The notes: generated by a model not told the origin, from the letters alone. 10,957 nucleotides of DNA from DATKGN01 sp964385705 (GCA_964385705.1 CAYLQG010000049.1:1-10957), one strand, 5' to 3'. Positions 1-6,717 are shown, numbered from the stretch's first letter. Translations and numbers: made by a program.

Positions 1-1089
1 AAATGAGGCACCTTTAAACACGGGAATAGTAAAATCGCTGGCCACGTAGTACATCCCGGACAGAGATCCACCATTTATTTTTTCAGCGATCACCCTAGGG
101 TAATAGGTACCGGGCTTTCTAACATTTGCTTCTACCCACAAAAATGTCCCGTCCGAAAAGAGTATCGAATCCATCCCTAAAAACCCCTGGAACCCTTTGT
201 CAGCTAGTGCTTGGGTAAAAATCCTAGCATCCTGTATAAATTTTTTTTGCTGATCCTGTGTGAGCGATGACACCGGGTAGGAACAACCAACGTACCACTT
301 CTCTTCCCCTTCCAATATCTGATCCTTTATGGATACCACGCGAATGTTCCCATTCGGGGCAACCTCTAGCTGTATACTGGGAGATGCGATAGCGCCCTTT
401 GCCCATTCCTCAACTGTGGCGGCGCTCTGTTTACCGAACTGCGGTATCTTTGTTAATGCGTTTTGTAACATGCGCTTCTGGTCTTCTGGAGGGAGTGACA
501 TAAATTCGCTTTTTTTAAGCATGGTTTGTCCGGCACCTGAAAGTCCCTCATCAATTTTTATAATAATTTTTTCCGCGCCTAAATCGAAAAGATTCTTTAC
601 CGCTGTCCAAGCGTCTTCTTTTGATTTTACTGATTCAAACCCCCGTGGAATCGGAAGTTTAAGTGTTTTGGCGAGTTTACGAAAGCCACTTTTCGTTCCA
701 TATATCAAGCCCAAACTGGCATTGGCATAAACAGGTAATCCGGTACGCACTCCGAATCCCTCTTCCTCATATGTATTTTGGTATGTATCTATGTAGGAGG
801 CGCCACTACTCCGAGAATATTCGATAACATTTTTATCATAAAAAATACTTTTATATGTATATCCGTTAAGATTTTTTGGCGAAACAAATGAGACATCTGA
901 AAAATCCCACCCGAGAGATGTCAGATATGCAAGAAACTGTGGATCCGGGGCACGTTTGGTAACCACCACGTCACCAGGCCGTGCGGCGACAATCCCCCGC
1001 TGATCAAAATCAAGAATACCAGGAACGTTTTCTATCCCTTTTAGAGTCAAGTTATGTATGATAATGCGCGGCTTTTGAAGATCTATCAT
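1..1089 (-). CDS. ATP-grasp ligase with pre-ATP-grasp domain (PGM1-like), C-terminus outside window
   Basis: An open frame runs from ATG at 1089 to the window edge, giving 363 residues with no stop. Residues about 34-70 (IVAARPGDVVV, then APDPQFLAYL and DVSFVSP) resemble the pre-ATP-grasp domain of PGM1-type peptide ligases. Residues 144-185 (KLPIPRGF, then IIIKIDEGLSGAG) look like the nucleotide-binding lid. Residues 303-331 (FLGMDSILFSDG, then VEANVRKPGTYYP) carry the acidic and Asn residues (E320, N322) that normally hold Mg-ATP. Known family members form amide bonds through an acyl-phosphate intermediate; the substrate here cannot be read from the sequence. The start ATG overlaps the TGA of the PfkB-like remnant upstream (ATGA, 1089-1086), so the gene was probably translationally coupled to the lost kinase. 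Family call is fairly firm, substrate unknown. Confidence 0.75.
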   Translation of the reverse strand, partial: MIDLQKPRIIIHNLTLKGIENVPGILDFDQRGIVAARPGDVVVTKRAPDPQFLAYLTSLGWDFSDVSFVSPKNLNGYTYKSIFYDKNVIEYSRSSGASYIDTYQNTYEEEGFGVRTGLPVYANASLGLIYGTKSGFRKLAKTLKLPIPRGFESVKSKEDAWTAVKNLFDLGAEKIIIKIDEGLSGAGQTMLKKSEFMSLPPEDQKRMLQNALTKIPQFGKQSAATVEEWAKGAIASPSIQLEVAPNGNIRVVSIKDQILEGEEKWYVGCSYPVSSLTQDQQKKFIQDARIFTQALADKGFQGFLGMDSILFSDGTFLWVEANVRKPGTYYPRVIAEKINGGSLSGMYYVASDFTIPVFKGASF

Positions 1090-1276
1090 AATGCTAAAGG
1101 CTCACAGTAATTTTCTTTATAGCGTGCAATGAATACCTCCTTGGTAAAGTCATGAGTCTGCGCGCCGTATTTCTCAGCCGTATAAACGGCATCAAGTGAC
1201 CGGCCCACTCAATTCTGAGCTTGCCCTTGGAGGCGAGAAACAGGTCTTTTACATCATGATCATTGGTTTGTTTCAT
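1086..1276 (-). pseudogene. Composite remnant: SAHH N-terminus joined out of frame to PfkB kinase C-terminus
   Basis: From ATG at 1276 the first 31 codons read as the start of S-adenosylhomocysteine hydrolase: DVKDLFLASKGKLRIEWA, then GHLMPF, against the family's DVKDxxLAxxGxxRIEWAxxxMP. The frame then turns to unrelated sequence and stops at TAG 1094. In another frame, from 1193 to the TGA at 1088-1086, the same DNA encodes 35 residues (DAVYTAEKYGAQTHDFTK, then FIARYKENY) matching the last 35 residues of the intact PfkB kinase at 1863-2813 in about 25 positions. The junction lies near 1190-1200. SAHH is normally above 400 residues and PfkB kinases about 300, so both are almost wholly missing. 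A deletion across adjacent SAHH and kinase genes explains this best; an assembly collapse or a recombination between paralogues is possible. Confidence 0.8.
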
Positions 1277-1286
1277 ATAAGAGAGA

Positions 1287-1314
1287 ATTATATACGATGC
1301 GCGGACCTAAACAA
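1287..1314 (-). promoter_or_regulatory. Candidate promoter before the SAHH remnant
   Basis: On the minus strand a perfect TATAAT (1292-1287) lies 16 bases after TTGTTT (1314-1309). The -35 overlaps the end of the GNAT gene. The -10 ends 10 bases before the remnant's ATG, so a transcript would have almost no leader. The -10 is perfect and the -35 is weak (3 of 6). It suggests that the lost SAHH gene had its own promoter, which may now serve the ATP-grasp gene. Confidence 0.4.
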
Positions 1315-1858
1315 GAGATAAGTACATAACGATTTGCCCAATATAGCTCCCTTTAAATAATATGGCTTCCGGTATAACACCGATCTTCTTAAACCCGAGC
1401 GACTCATAGAGACGGAATGCGTTGATATTATTTTCAAAGCAATGAAGGATAAGCAATCGTAGTCCTAATTTTTTTGACTCTTCTATAAGCGTTGTGAATA
1501 AAATCTTTCCTATGCCTTCTCCTCTGAATTTTTGCGCAATTGAAATTCCAGGGATTCCCACGTGATGACTCCGATATTTTTCTCTCGTAATCCCTGCCAT
1601 GCCACACACGGTTTTATTAATTTCAATCACGATAGAAATCTCTTCACCTTTTTCTATATTCTTCAATCGATCATTGAGAAATGGTATTTCTTCTTCCCGG
1701 GTGATCGGTTCGCCGCTTATTAGAACGTATGTATCCTCAAGGATAAGATTATTGGCGTACGTAAGGATTTGATCAATATCCTGACTCGTAGGAGCGCGAA
1801 GCGTAACGACATGCCCCTTTTTACTCGTAAAGGTCTTTATGATCTCGCCTGGTTTCAT
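1307..1858 (-). CDS. GNAT family N-acetyltransferase
   Basis: A 183-residue protein of usual length for a single GNAT domain. The acetyl-CoA pyrophosphate-binding motif A is visible at residues 105-120 (ISIAQKFRGEGIGKIL, with R112-G113-x-G115-x-G117). Motif B follows at about 143-160 (NNINAFRLYESLGFKKIG), the usual end of a GNAT fold. Family members move an acetyl group from acetyl-CoA to an amine on a protein N-terminus, side chain or small molecule; nothing here fixes the acceptor. The ATG at 1858 lies 4 bases after the stop of the PfkB kinase, so the two are probably co-transcribed. No signal peptide or membrane segment is seen. RimI/RimJ-like or small-molecule acetyltransferase are both possible. 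Confidence 0.85.
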   Translation of the reverse strand: MKPGEIIKTFTSKKGHVVTLRAPTSQDIDQILTYANNLILEDTYVLISGEPITREEEIPFLNDRLKNIEKGEEISIVIEINKTVCGMAGITREKYRSHHVGIPGISIAQKFRGEGIGKILFTTLIEESKKLGLRLLILHCFENNINAFRLYESLGFKKIGVIPEAILFKGSYIGQIVMYLSLV

Positions 1859-1862
1859 ATTC

Positions 1863-2813
1863 TTAAAGCTTTATTGCTTCTCCGTAATTCTCTTTATATC
1901 GTGCAATAAATTCCTTTTTGGTAAAATCATGGGTTTGCGTGCCATACTTCTCGACCGTATAGATGGCGGCAACCGATCCCATCTGTCCGCAGACAAGAAG
2001 ATCGTATCCGCGTAAATAGCCGGCGACAAATCCCGCGCGGTATGCGTCTCCGGCTCCGGTCGGATCACTGATATTTTTGGGTTTTGCTGGACGAATATGC
2101 ATAGCATCATGCCGTGTCTCAATTATTGATCCTTTAGTCCCAAGCGTCGTCACAAGAATCGGCACCATAAGAATAAGTTCTTCATGGCTGATATCTAATT
2201 TTCTTTCGATAAGGGCAATTTCATAGTCATTGCCGATAAGAATCTTTGCGTGACTAATACCGCGCTTCAACTCATCGGCCGAAAAATTTGAGACCTGAAA
2301 CGCGGGATCATACATATAGGAAAAAGCTTCCTTTTCACATTCCATAACGTATGTATTCATGGCGGCGGGCTCTGTTGCGGACAGGATAACGAATGTTTCT
2401 TTCGGAACCCTGGATATTAATAAATTTTTCGCGTACTTCGTCGCCCCCAAATAAAACGAGCCGATCTGATTATCATCACTATCAGTCATCACAAAATAGG
2501 AACTGGTTGAGACATGATCGTGGAGCGAAATATATTTCGCACTTATCTTGTGCTTCTTCAGGTGCCGCTCATACAATTCAAAATCCTTGCGACCGGCAGG
2601 AGCCAAAATCCATGGCGCGACTCCTAATATGTTAAGAGTATAGGCGATGTTGCCCGCCGTTCCTCCGAATTGTTTGTGAAGCCGGTCAACGAGAAAGCTC
2701 AGAGAAAGGCTGTGGATTTTATCCGCCATGATGCGGTCGCCAAACCGGCCGCTGAAATCCATGATGTAATCGAAGCTAATCGTTCCGGTGACAACAACGT
2801 GAATGGACGCCAT
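1863..2813 (-). CDS. PfkB family carbohydrate/nucleoside kinase (adenosine kinase-like)
   Basis: This 316-residue protein has the ribokinase/PfkB layout. The N-terminal substrate-side motif GGTAGNIAYTL is at 50-60, an NDYE (NxxE-type) element is at 195-198, and the anion-hole/catalytic motif DPTGAGDAYRAGFVAG is at 250-265, with D256 the expected catalytic base. The enzyme should phosphorylate a sugar or nucleoside hydroxyl with ATP. Adenosine is the favoured substrate by inference: a close paralogue's C-terminus survives fused to an SAHH remnant at 1086-1276, and SAHH and adenosine kinase act in sequence. Ribokinase or another nucleoside kinase is not excluded. The ATG is 1 base beyond the ybaB stop (TAA 2817-2815) and the GNAT start is 4 bases downstream, so it sits inside a tight operon. 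Confidence 0.85.
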   Translation of the reverse strand: MASIHVVVTGTISFDYIMDFSGRFGDRIMADKIHSLSLSFLVDRLHKQFGGTAGNIAYTLNILGVAPWILAPAGRKDFELYERHLKKHKISAKYISLHDHVSTSSYFVMTDSDDNQIGSFYLGATKYAKNLLISRVPKETFVILSATEPAAMNTYVMECEKEAFSYMYDPAFQVSNFSADELKRGISHAKILIGNDYEIALIERKLDISHEELILMVPILVTTLGTKGSIIETRHDAMHIRPAKPKNISDPTGAGDAYRAGFVAGYLRGYDLLVCGQMGSVAAIYTVEKYGTQTHDFTKKEFIARYKENYGEAIKL

Positions 2814-2814
2814 G

Positions 2815-3051
2815 TTACTGCCCCATCGACTTACTTAGTTCGGCAAGCTTGCCCGCCGCAGCTTGTTGCGAACGTTTGATAGCGTCGTTGATCGCCTTGA
2901 CCATATCCGGCTGATAAACGCCGTCAACCTCCACGGTTTTGACATTCTGATTGCCGGTGATGACGATGCGGACATTCCCCGTGACAACCTCGAATTCTTC
3001 CTTCTCAAGCGCCTGCTGGATTGCCATTGCCTGCTTCCGCATCTGATTCAT
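2815..3051 (-). CDS. ybaB: YbaB/EbfC nucleoid-associated protein, N-terminus lost in assembly gap
   Basis: The 78 visible residues match the YbaB/EbfC family: an N-terminal helix (NQMRKQAMAIQQALEKEEFE), a strand region (VRIVITGNQNVKTVEVDG) and a C-terminal helix rich in Lys, Ala and Gln (AINDAIKRSQQAAAGKLAEL). Members are dimeric DNA-binding proteins of about 100 residues. The visible Met abuts the N run and family proteins usually have some 5-10 residues before the NQMRKQ stretch, so the true start most likely lies inside the gap. The gene follows dnaX, a widely conserved order (often with recR next). Here recR is absent and a PfkB kinase starts 1 base after the stop. Confidence 0.88.
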   Translation of the reverse strand: MNQMRKQAMAIQQALEKEEFEVVTGNVRIVITGNQNVKTVEVDGVYQPDMVKAINDAIKRSQQAAAGKLAELSKSMGQ

Positions 3052-3151
3052 NNNNNNNNNNNNNNNNNNNNNNNNNNNNNNNNNNNNNNNNNNNNNNNNN
3101 NNNNNNNNNNNNNNNNNNNNNNNNNNNNNNNNNNNNNNNNNNNNNNNNNNN
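3052..3151. other. Assembly gap of 100 N between dnaX and ybaB
   Basis: Exactly 100 undetermined bases, the conventional placeholder for a scaffold gap of unknown length. It hides the end of dnaX and the start of ybaB. The two frames happen to be in register across the Ns, so a naive translation gives one false 576-residue protein. Confidence 0.97.
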
Positions 3152-4545
3152 TTTTCCCCGAATAATTTATTAAGGACCGTCCCGATTACTTCCCTTGTCT
3201 TCACTTCGGATAACTTATCCTTGTGAAATGTATAAAACGCCTCGATAGTCACTATACCACCAACGACAGACTTCGGTCTAGTGGAACGCATGACGCCCGC
3301 GACCGAATGATTAAACGGCTTAAGTTCACCGATAACATCACTCCAGTGGTCAATGAGCTTCTCAAGCGTGAGGGACCCGAACGATTCCGCACTGGCCGCA
3401 GCCACCGGGGTCTCGTTTGGGCTGGGAGCAGACGACATGGCAATATGAGTTCCCTGAGCTTTCGCAGAATGGATATCCATTACCGCTTCCGTTTTTGATA
3501 CAGCCACCGGTTGTCCCGCCTCAATATCGCAATATTCGACGACAGCTAGCTCAAGCGGAAGTTCAGGAATCGGCGCGCCCTTCATTTCAATAAACGCTGC
3601 GGAGAGTTTGCGGATCGCACGGGTTAAATCTTCACGCGTAAAGCCGCCAGGCGAACTTCCCCTGACTTGTGCGATAAGAGTTTTCTCGAGCAGGGACAGA
3701 CAGTCAACGGTAAATATCCTGACATCTTTCCCTTCATTCACCAGTTGTTCTATTATCGCAAGCAATTCTGTTGTTTTTTTAGCCCGGAGAGACGTAAGGA
3801 ATAATTCCTTTATTTTCTCCTCGCTTAACGCAAGAATCGAACGCGCGACTTCCGCGGTGATTTTTCCTTTGTGGAAGCTCACCTGCTCAAGATATTTCAC
3901 GGCATCGCGAAACGCTCCGTCGACACTCTTGGCGATGATTTCAAGGGCCTCATCGTCAATCTGAATTTTTTCACTTATAACGATCCGTTTGAGCGCACTC
4001 ATAAGTTCCTCGGTCGATGCTTTGGTGAAGACAAACGACACACAGCGGGATTTTATCGTCACCGGCACTTTTTGCGGATCGGTCGTTGCAAGGACGAACA
4101 CTGCGTGGGGAGGCGGTTCCTCGAGCGTCTTCAAGAGCGCATTAAACGCTTCGGTCGTGAGCATGTGCACCTCATCGATAATGTAAATTTTGTACGCGCC
4201 GGAAGATGGCGTCAGATTAATCCCATCCCGGAGGGCCCGCATCTCGTCAATGCCGCGGTTACTGGCAGCATCGATTTCAATAATATCCAAATCCCTTCCC
4301 TCAGAAATGGAAACGCAGGATTTGCATTTGCCGCACGGCCCGGATTTCGTGGGCTTTTCACAGTTAAATAATTTTGCGATGACCCTGGCTGCTGTCGTTT
4401 TGCCGGCACCCCGTGGCCCGCTAAAGAGAAATGCATGGGGCAGGTCCTTCTTTGGTTTCTCAAGAAGCCGTAAAAGCGCATCCCGCACAGAAACGTTATC
4501 GATTTCATCAATGACCTGCGGACGATAAATACGATAAAAAGACAT
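3152..4545 (-). CDS. dnaX: DNA polymerase III subunit gamma/tau, C-terminus lost in assembly gap
   Basis: About 464 residues are visible from ATG 4545. They show the AAA+ clamp-loader core: Walker A GPRGAGKT (43-50), four zinc-binding cysteines (C62, C71, C74, C77), Walker B IIDEVHML (122-129), sensor 1 ATTDPQKVP (153-161) and the SRC arginine-finger motif (166-168). This ATPase subunit loads the sliding clamp at the replication fork. After domain III (to about residue 340) comes a less conserved stretch with an Ala/Pro/Ser-rich linker near 370-385. The protein ends in NKLFGE just before the Ns, so how far the tau-like tail extends is unknown. No strong Shine-Dalgarno sequence precedes the ATG; the upstream 120 bases are repeat-rich. 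Confidence 0.96.
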
Positions 4546-4665
4546 AGTTAATAATTAGATGATAGAAAATAGACAATAGTGGTCGTCAATAGAATATAGA
4601 TAATAGAAATCTATCTTCTATCCTCTATTATCTACCACAATGAACTATGCTCTATCTTCTAGATC
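4546..4665. repeat. Repeat-rich intergenic spacer with 60-bp imperfect palindrome (4579-4638)
   Basis: The spacer between ybeY and dnaX is built of short near-repeats of ATAGA, TAATAG and TCTAT. Within it, 29-base arms at 4579-4607 and 4610-4638 are inverted copies matching at about 22 of 29 positions around a 2-base centre, so either strand could fold into a long hairpin. The 10-mer ATGAACTATG at 4640-4649 is the reverse complement of a 10-mer at 9873-9882 in the proS leader, which marks both as one repeat family. No T-tract follows the palindrome, so it is not a standard terminator. Confidence 0.7.
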
Positions 4666-5064
4666 TCACTCCGGGTGGTGTATCCCCAACAAATGATTCA
4701 ATCCGTGTAACACTAAAAATACGATCTGATCGTCAACCATTTTATTTTCCTCAGCGGCTTCGTTAACAGCCTGCGGAAATGAGACAATGATGTCACCGAG
4801 TCGAAGGACGCCGTCGGGAGTCTCCACGAATGGCGTCTCAGGCTCATCGCTCGGATCATTGAGAGGAAACGATAGCACGTCGGTCGTATCGTCAATGTTT
4901 CTGTATTGTTTATTTAATCCATGCATGCGCCGGTCGCCGACAATCGTGACACTGACCTCAGCCGGACCCTTTATCCGTCCGCCGAGTTGCGTAACGATCG
5001 CATCAATCACTTTTTTGCGGTCAACCGGAAAATGAGATTCTGTTTGGAATAACACGGTAATCAT
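4666..5064 (-). CDS. ybeY: Endoribonuclease YbeY (16S rRNA maturation, ribosome quality control)
   Basis: YbeY is a zinc-dependent endoribonuclease acting in 16S rRNA 3' end processing and 70S quality control. The metal-binding signature H-x3-H-x5-H is present near the C-terminus (HGLNHLLGIHH), and the upstream family block DTTDVLSFPL is clear. I chose ATG 5064 (132 residues, starting MITVLFQTES) over GTG 5076, because family proteins begin at about this strand. The protein stops two residues after the last zinc histidine (HHPE), shorter at the C-terminus than typical homologues, which usually have a further helix of some 15-25 residues; all three zinc ligands are kept. It lies 29 bases after yqeY, probably in the rpsU-yqeY transcript. 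Confidence 0.93.
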   Translation of the reverse strand: MITVLFQTESHFPVDRKKVIDAIVTQLGGRIKGPAEVSVTIVGDRRMHGLNKQYRNIDDTTDVLSFPLNDPSDEPETPFVETPDGVLRLGDIIVSFPQAVNEAAEENKMVDDQIVFLVLHGLNHLLGIHHPE

Positions 5065-5093
5065 AAACAATTGCACAATACAACAATCCGGGA

Positions 5094-5543
5094 TTATTTG
5101 GAAGAGAGTAATTGCTGAAGTGTTGCCGAAACCCGTCCGCCGTCGGCTTTGCCTTTAAGCTGCGCCATCGCATTTTTCATAAGGAGCCCGAAATTCTTCT
5201 CTCCGCTTGCGGCAATGGGGGTAAGTACAGCCTTGAGTTCTTCGTCTGACATCTCTTTCGGTGCAAATTCGGAAAGAATTGCAAGCTCGTCTTTTTCTTT
5301 TTTGACAAGCTCTGCGCGTCCTGCTTTCTCAAACGCTTCAATTGATTCGTTGTGCGCCTTCATCTGTTTCTTTACGGCTTCCGCGATATCCGCTTCCGTG
5401 AGAGACGTTTCCCATGTGGCACCGTATTTTGCAATCGCGGCATTACGGATTGCCGAAACAAGCATCCGAAGCGTACCAACCCGTCCGGTTTTTCCGGCTT
5501 TGAGTGAACTATTGAGATCAGCCTGTAATTGGGCAACGGTCAT
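5094..5543 (-). CDS. yqeY: GatB/YqeY domain protein
   Basis: A 149-residue protein of usual YqeY length. It opens with the typical helical block LQADLNSSLKAGKTGRVGTL followed by RMLVSAIRNA. A lysine/glutamate-rich middle (KKQMKAHNESIEAFEKAGR) and the C-terminal block KNFGLLMKNAM, then GKADGGRVSATL, complete the family pattern. The domain is shared with the tail of the amidotransferase subunit GatB and is thought to bind tRNA; the cellular role of the stand-alone form is not settled. A longer frame opens at 5633, but its first 30 residues overlap rpsU and are unlike the family, so ATG 5543 is taken. It starts 4 bases after the rpsU stop; rpsU-yqeY is a common pairing. Confidence 0.93.
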   Translation of the reverse strand: MTVAQLQADLNSSLKAGKTGRVGTLRMLVSAIRNAAIAKYGATWETSLTEADIAEAVKKQMKAHNESIEAFEKAGRAELVKKEKDELAILSEFAPKEMSDEELKAVLTPIAASGEKNFGLLMKNAMAQLKGKADGGRVSATLQQLLSSK

Positions 5544-5547
5544 AAAA

Positions 5548-5736
5548 TTATCCGCGGTTCGGATGTCGCAGCCGTCGTTGAAGTTCGCGTTTTTTCTCCT
5601 TACGGACTTCCGCGGGCTTCTGATAAAATTCACGTTTCTTGAGATCCTGTAAAATCCCCTCTGCTAATACTTTGCGGGTAAATTTTCGGATCAATGAATC
5701 GGATGAATCTCCTGGTTGTGCTTTAACAAATACCAT
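5548..5736 (-). CDS. rpsU: Ribosomal protein bS21
   Basis: A 62-residue basic protein with the bS21 hallmarks: a short N-terminal strand (MVFVKAQPGDSSDSLIRKF), then the RREFY-type core as KKREFYQKPAEVRKEKKRE at about residues 33-51, then an arginine-rich tail. bS21 binds the 30S platform near the 3' end of 16S rRNA, where the anti-Shine-Dalgarno sequence pairs with mRNA. The length is within the family's usual range. A GGGGG run (5754-5750) ends 13 bases before the ATG, a rather distant ribosome-binding site. Transcription probably starts just downstream of the extended -10 at 5899-5891 and passes through a structured leader of about 150 bases; yqeY follows in the same operon. Confidence 0.95.
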   Translation of the reverse strand: MVFVKAQPGDSSDSLIRKFTRKVLAEGILQDLKKREFYQKPAEVRKEKKRELQRRLRHPNRG

Positions 5737-5888
5737 AAAACAATAAACACCCCCTTTTAGAAAGAGTTGGCGAATCTTTGAGCTTACTCTTTCTTAAACC
5801 CTCCGAAAGGCCGCTCTTCGAGCCGTCTACGAATAGTAGTGAAAAGGCGAGAAGTAAGGCCAGGAGGGCTCATTTCAAAATATAAATT
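5737..5888 (-). promoter_or_regulatory. Structured 5' leader of rpsU (candidate cis-regulatory RNA)
   Basis: On the minus-strand transcript, GCCCUCC followed by UGGCC (about 5869-5858) can pair with GGCC and, four bases on, GGAGGG (5812-5799). This closes a domain that holds two small hairpins (CUAC/GUAG around 5825-5837 and GCUC/GAGC at 5813-5823). A second strong stem of 9 bp (5794-5786 with 5767-5759, AGAAAGAGU with ACUCUUUCU) follows, ending 4 bases before the GGGGG presumed ribosome-binding site. The leader is long for such a compact genome. Autogenous control by bS21 is plausible by analogy with other ribosomal protein leaders; that is inference, and no known Rfam family is claimed. Confidence 0.5.
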
Positions 5889-5890
5889 CA

Positions 5891-5899
5891 ATTATACCA
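5891..5899 (-). promoter_or_regulatory. Extended -10 promoter for rpsU operon
   Basis: TGGTATAAT on the minus strand (5899-5891) is a perfect extended -10 (TGnTATAAT), placed 4 bases after the HIT gene's stop codon. No good -35 is found at 16-18 bases, as is usual for extended -10 promoters. It would start rpsU-yqeY-ybeY transcription near 5884. Confidence 0.65.
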
Positions 5900-5903
5900 C
5901 GAT

Positions 5904-6227
5904 TTACAGATTCCGACGCCTATCAAACGACCCCATGATATGAATATGTACGTGATCAATAAGTTGTGCTCCCCCGCCGTTATTCACAATACGGTAGTGC
6001 GTAATATTGTTCTTGCTGATCACGCGGGCAACAACCTGCATCATTGTATCAATTTCTGGTGGCTGTAATGCCATAAAATCGGAAATGTGCTTCTTGGGGA
6101 TTACCAACAGATGAATCGGGGCTTTCGGATAAATATCCTTTATCACAATTGTGTCCGCGTCCTCTAATACGAGTGTTCTGGGAAGCTTACCTTCAATGAT
6201 TTGGCAAAAAATACAATCAGCGTCCAT
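5904..6227 (-). CDS. HIT (histidine triad) family protein, HinT-like
   Basis: The 107-residue protein has the HIT signature HVHIHIMG at 92-99, with the central H94 as the expected nucleophile. It also has the zinc ligands C5 and C8 (CIFC) and H47 (PKKHI) of the HinT branch. HinT-type enzymes hydrolyse adenosine 5'-phosphoramidates and acyl-adenylates in the cytosol. A longer frame opens at 6329, but its first 34 residues lie over the adenosine-specific kinase gene and are unlike the family; ATG 6227, giving MDADCIFCQIIEGK, is the normal HinT start. It begins 7 bases after the kinase stop, so the two are likely co-transcribed and share a link to adenosine nucleotides. Confidence 0.93.
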   Translation of the reverse strand: MDADCIFCQIIEGKLPRTLVLEDADTIVIKDIYPKAPIHLLVIPKKHISDFMALQPPEIDTMMQVVARVISKNNITHYRIVNNGGGAQLIDHVHIHIMGSFDRRRNL

Positions 6228-6234
6228 GGATTCG

Positions 6235-6717
6235 TTATAATTTATATCCGATCGTCCGCAGGAATTCTTTCCGTTTCTTTTCTTCTGTTTTCGACTCTGC
6301 CCCTTTGGGTATTCCGCCGTCGATAACACCGAGGACGCCTCGCCCTTGTTTCGTTTCAGCTACTATTATCTCTGTGGAATTTGCGGTAGCACAGAATATC
6401 GTAACGACCTCAGAGACGTTCTTGATTGCAGCCAAAACATTAATGGGGAATGCATTCCCAAGGAAAATGAAAAATGTGTGACCGGCTCCTACGGCCAGGG
6501 CATTTTTGGCTGCCAAATCAATCATCGCTTTATCCGTTCCGCTTGTCCTCACGAGCTGAGGACCTGATGCTTCACAAAAAGCCAGTCCGAATTGAATCCC
6601 CGGGACGCTTTCCGCAAGCGTCTCATGAAGATCCTCGACGGTTTTAATGAAGTGCGATTGGCCAAAAATAAAATTCTTGGCGTCCGGATTATGTATAGTG
6701 ACCGTTTTAATATCCAT
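6235..6717 (-). CDS. Adenosine-specific kinase (COG1839/PF04008-type)
   Basis: A 160-residue protein closely matching the family throughout: GQSHFIKTVEDLHETL (19-34), SVPGIQFGLAFCEASGPQLV (37-56), GNAFPINVLAAIKNV (87-101), FCATANSTEIIVAETKQGRG (108-127), and a C-terminal EFLRTIGYKL. The family was first described in archaea as a small adenosine-binding protein assigned as a kinase; it is unrelated in sequence to PfkB adenosine kinases. A longer frame opens at 6843, but its first 42 residues overlap the DHH-like gene and lack family similarity; ATG 6717 fits. It lies 8 bases after the DHH-like stop and 7 bases before the HIT start. The window therefore has two unrelated potential adenosine kinases. 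The family match is strong; the biochemical role rests on the family literature. Confidence 0.92.
   Translation of the reverse strand: MDIKTVTIHNPDAKNFIFGQSHFIKTVEDLHETLAESVPGIQFGLAFCEASGPQLVRTSGTDKAMIDLAAKNALAVGAGHTFFIFLGNAFPINVLAAIKNVSEVVTIFCATANSTEIIVAETKQGRGVLGVIDGGIPKGAESKTEEKKRKEFLRTIGYKL

Noticed and set aside
1871..2122. An 83-aa minus-strand frame inside the PfkB gene
   Set aside because: It is an alternative-frame shadow of the kinase C-terminus; its likeness to the tail of the 1094-1276 frame only reflects the shared kinase DNA.
3871..4371. A 166-aa plus-strand frame opposite dnaX
   Set aside because: It lies wholly antisense to the conserved AAA+ core and shows no recognisable protein; a shadow frame.
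2815..4545. A single 576-residue DnaX-YbaB fusion protein
   Set aside because: It exists only because translation passes through 100 N in register; the two halves are separate families normally encoded as neighbours.
5544..5633. Longer YqeY start at 5633
   Set aside because: The extra 30 residues lie over rpsU in another frame and have no family similarity; ATG 5543 gives the normal YqeY N-terminus.
5759..5794. The 9-bp stem before rpsU as a transcription terminator
   Set aside because: No U-run follows it; it is followed by AAAAGGGGG and the rpsU start, so a leader structure fits better.
6228..6329. Longer HIT protein start at 6329
   Set aside because: The extra 34 residues overlap the adenosine-specific kinase C-terminus and are not part of the HIT family; ATG 6227 is the expected start.
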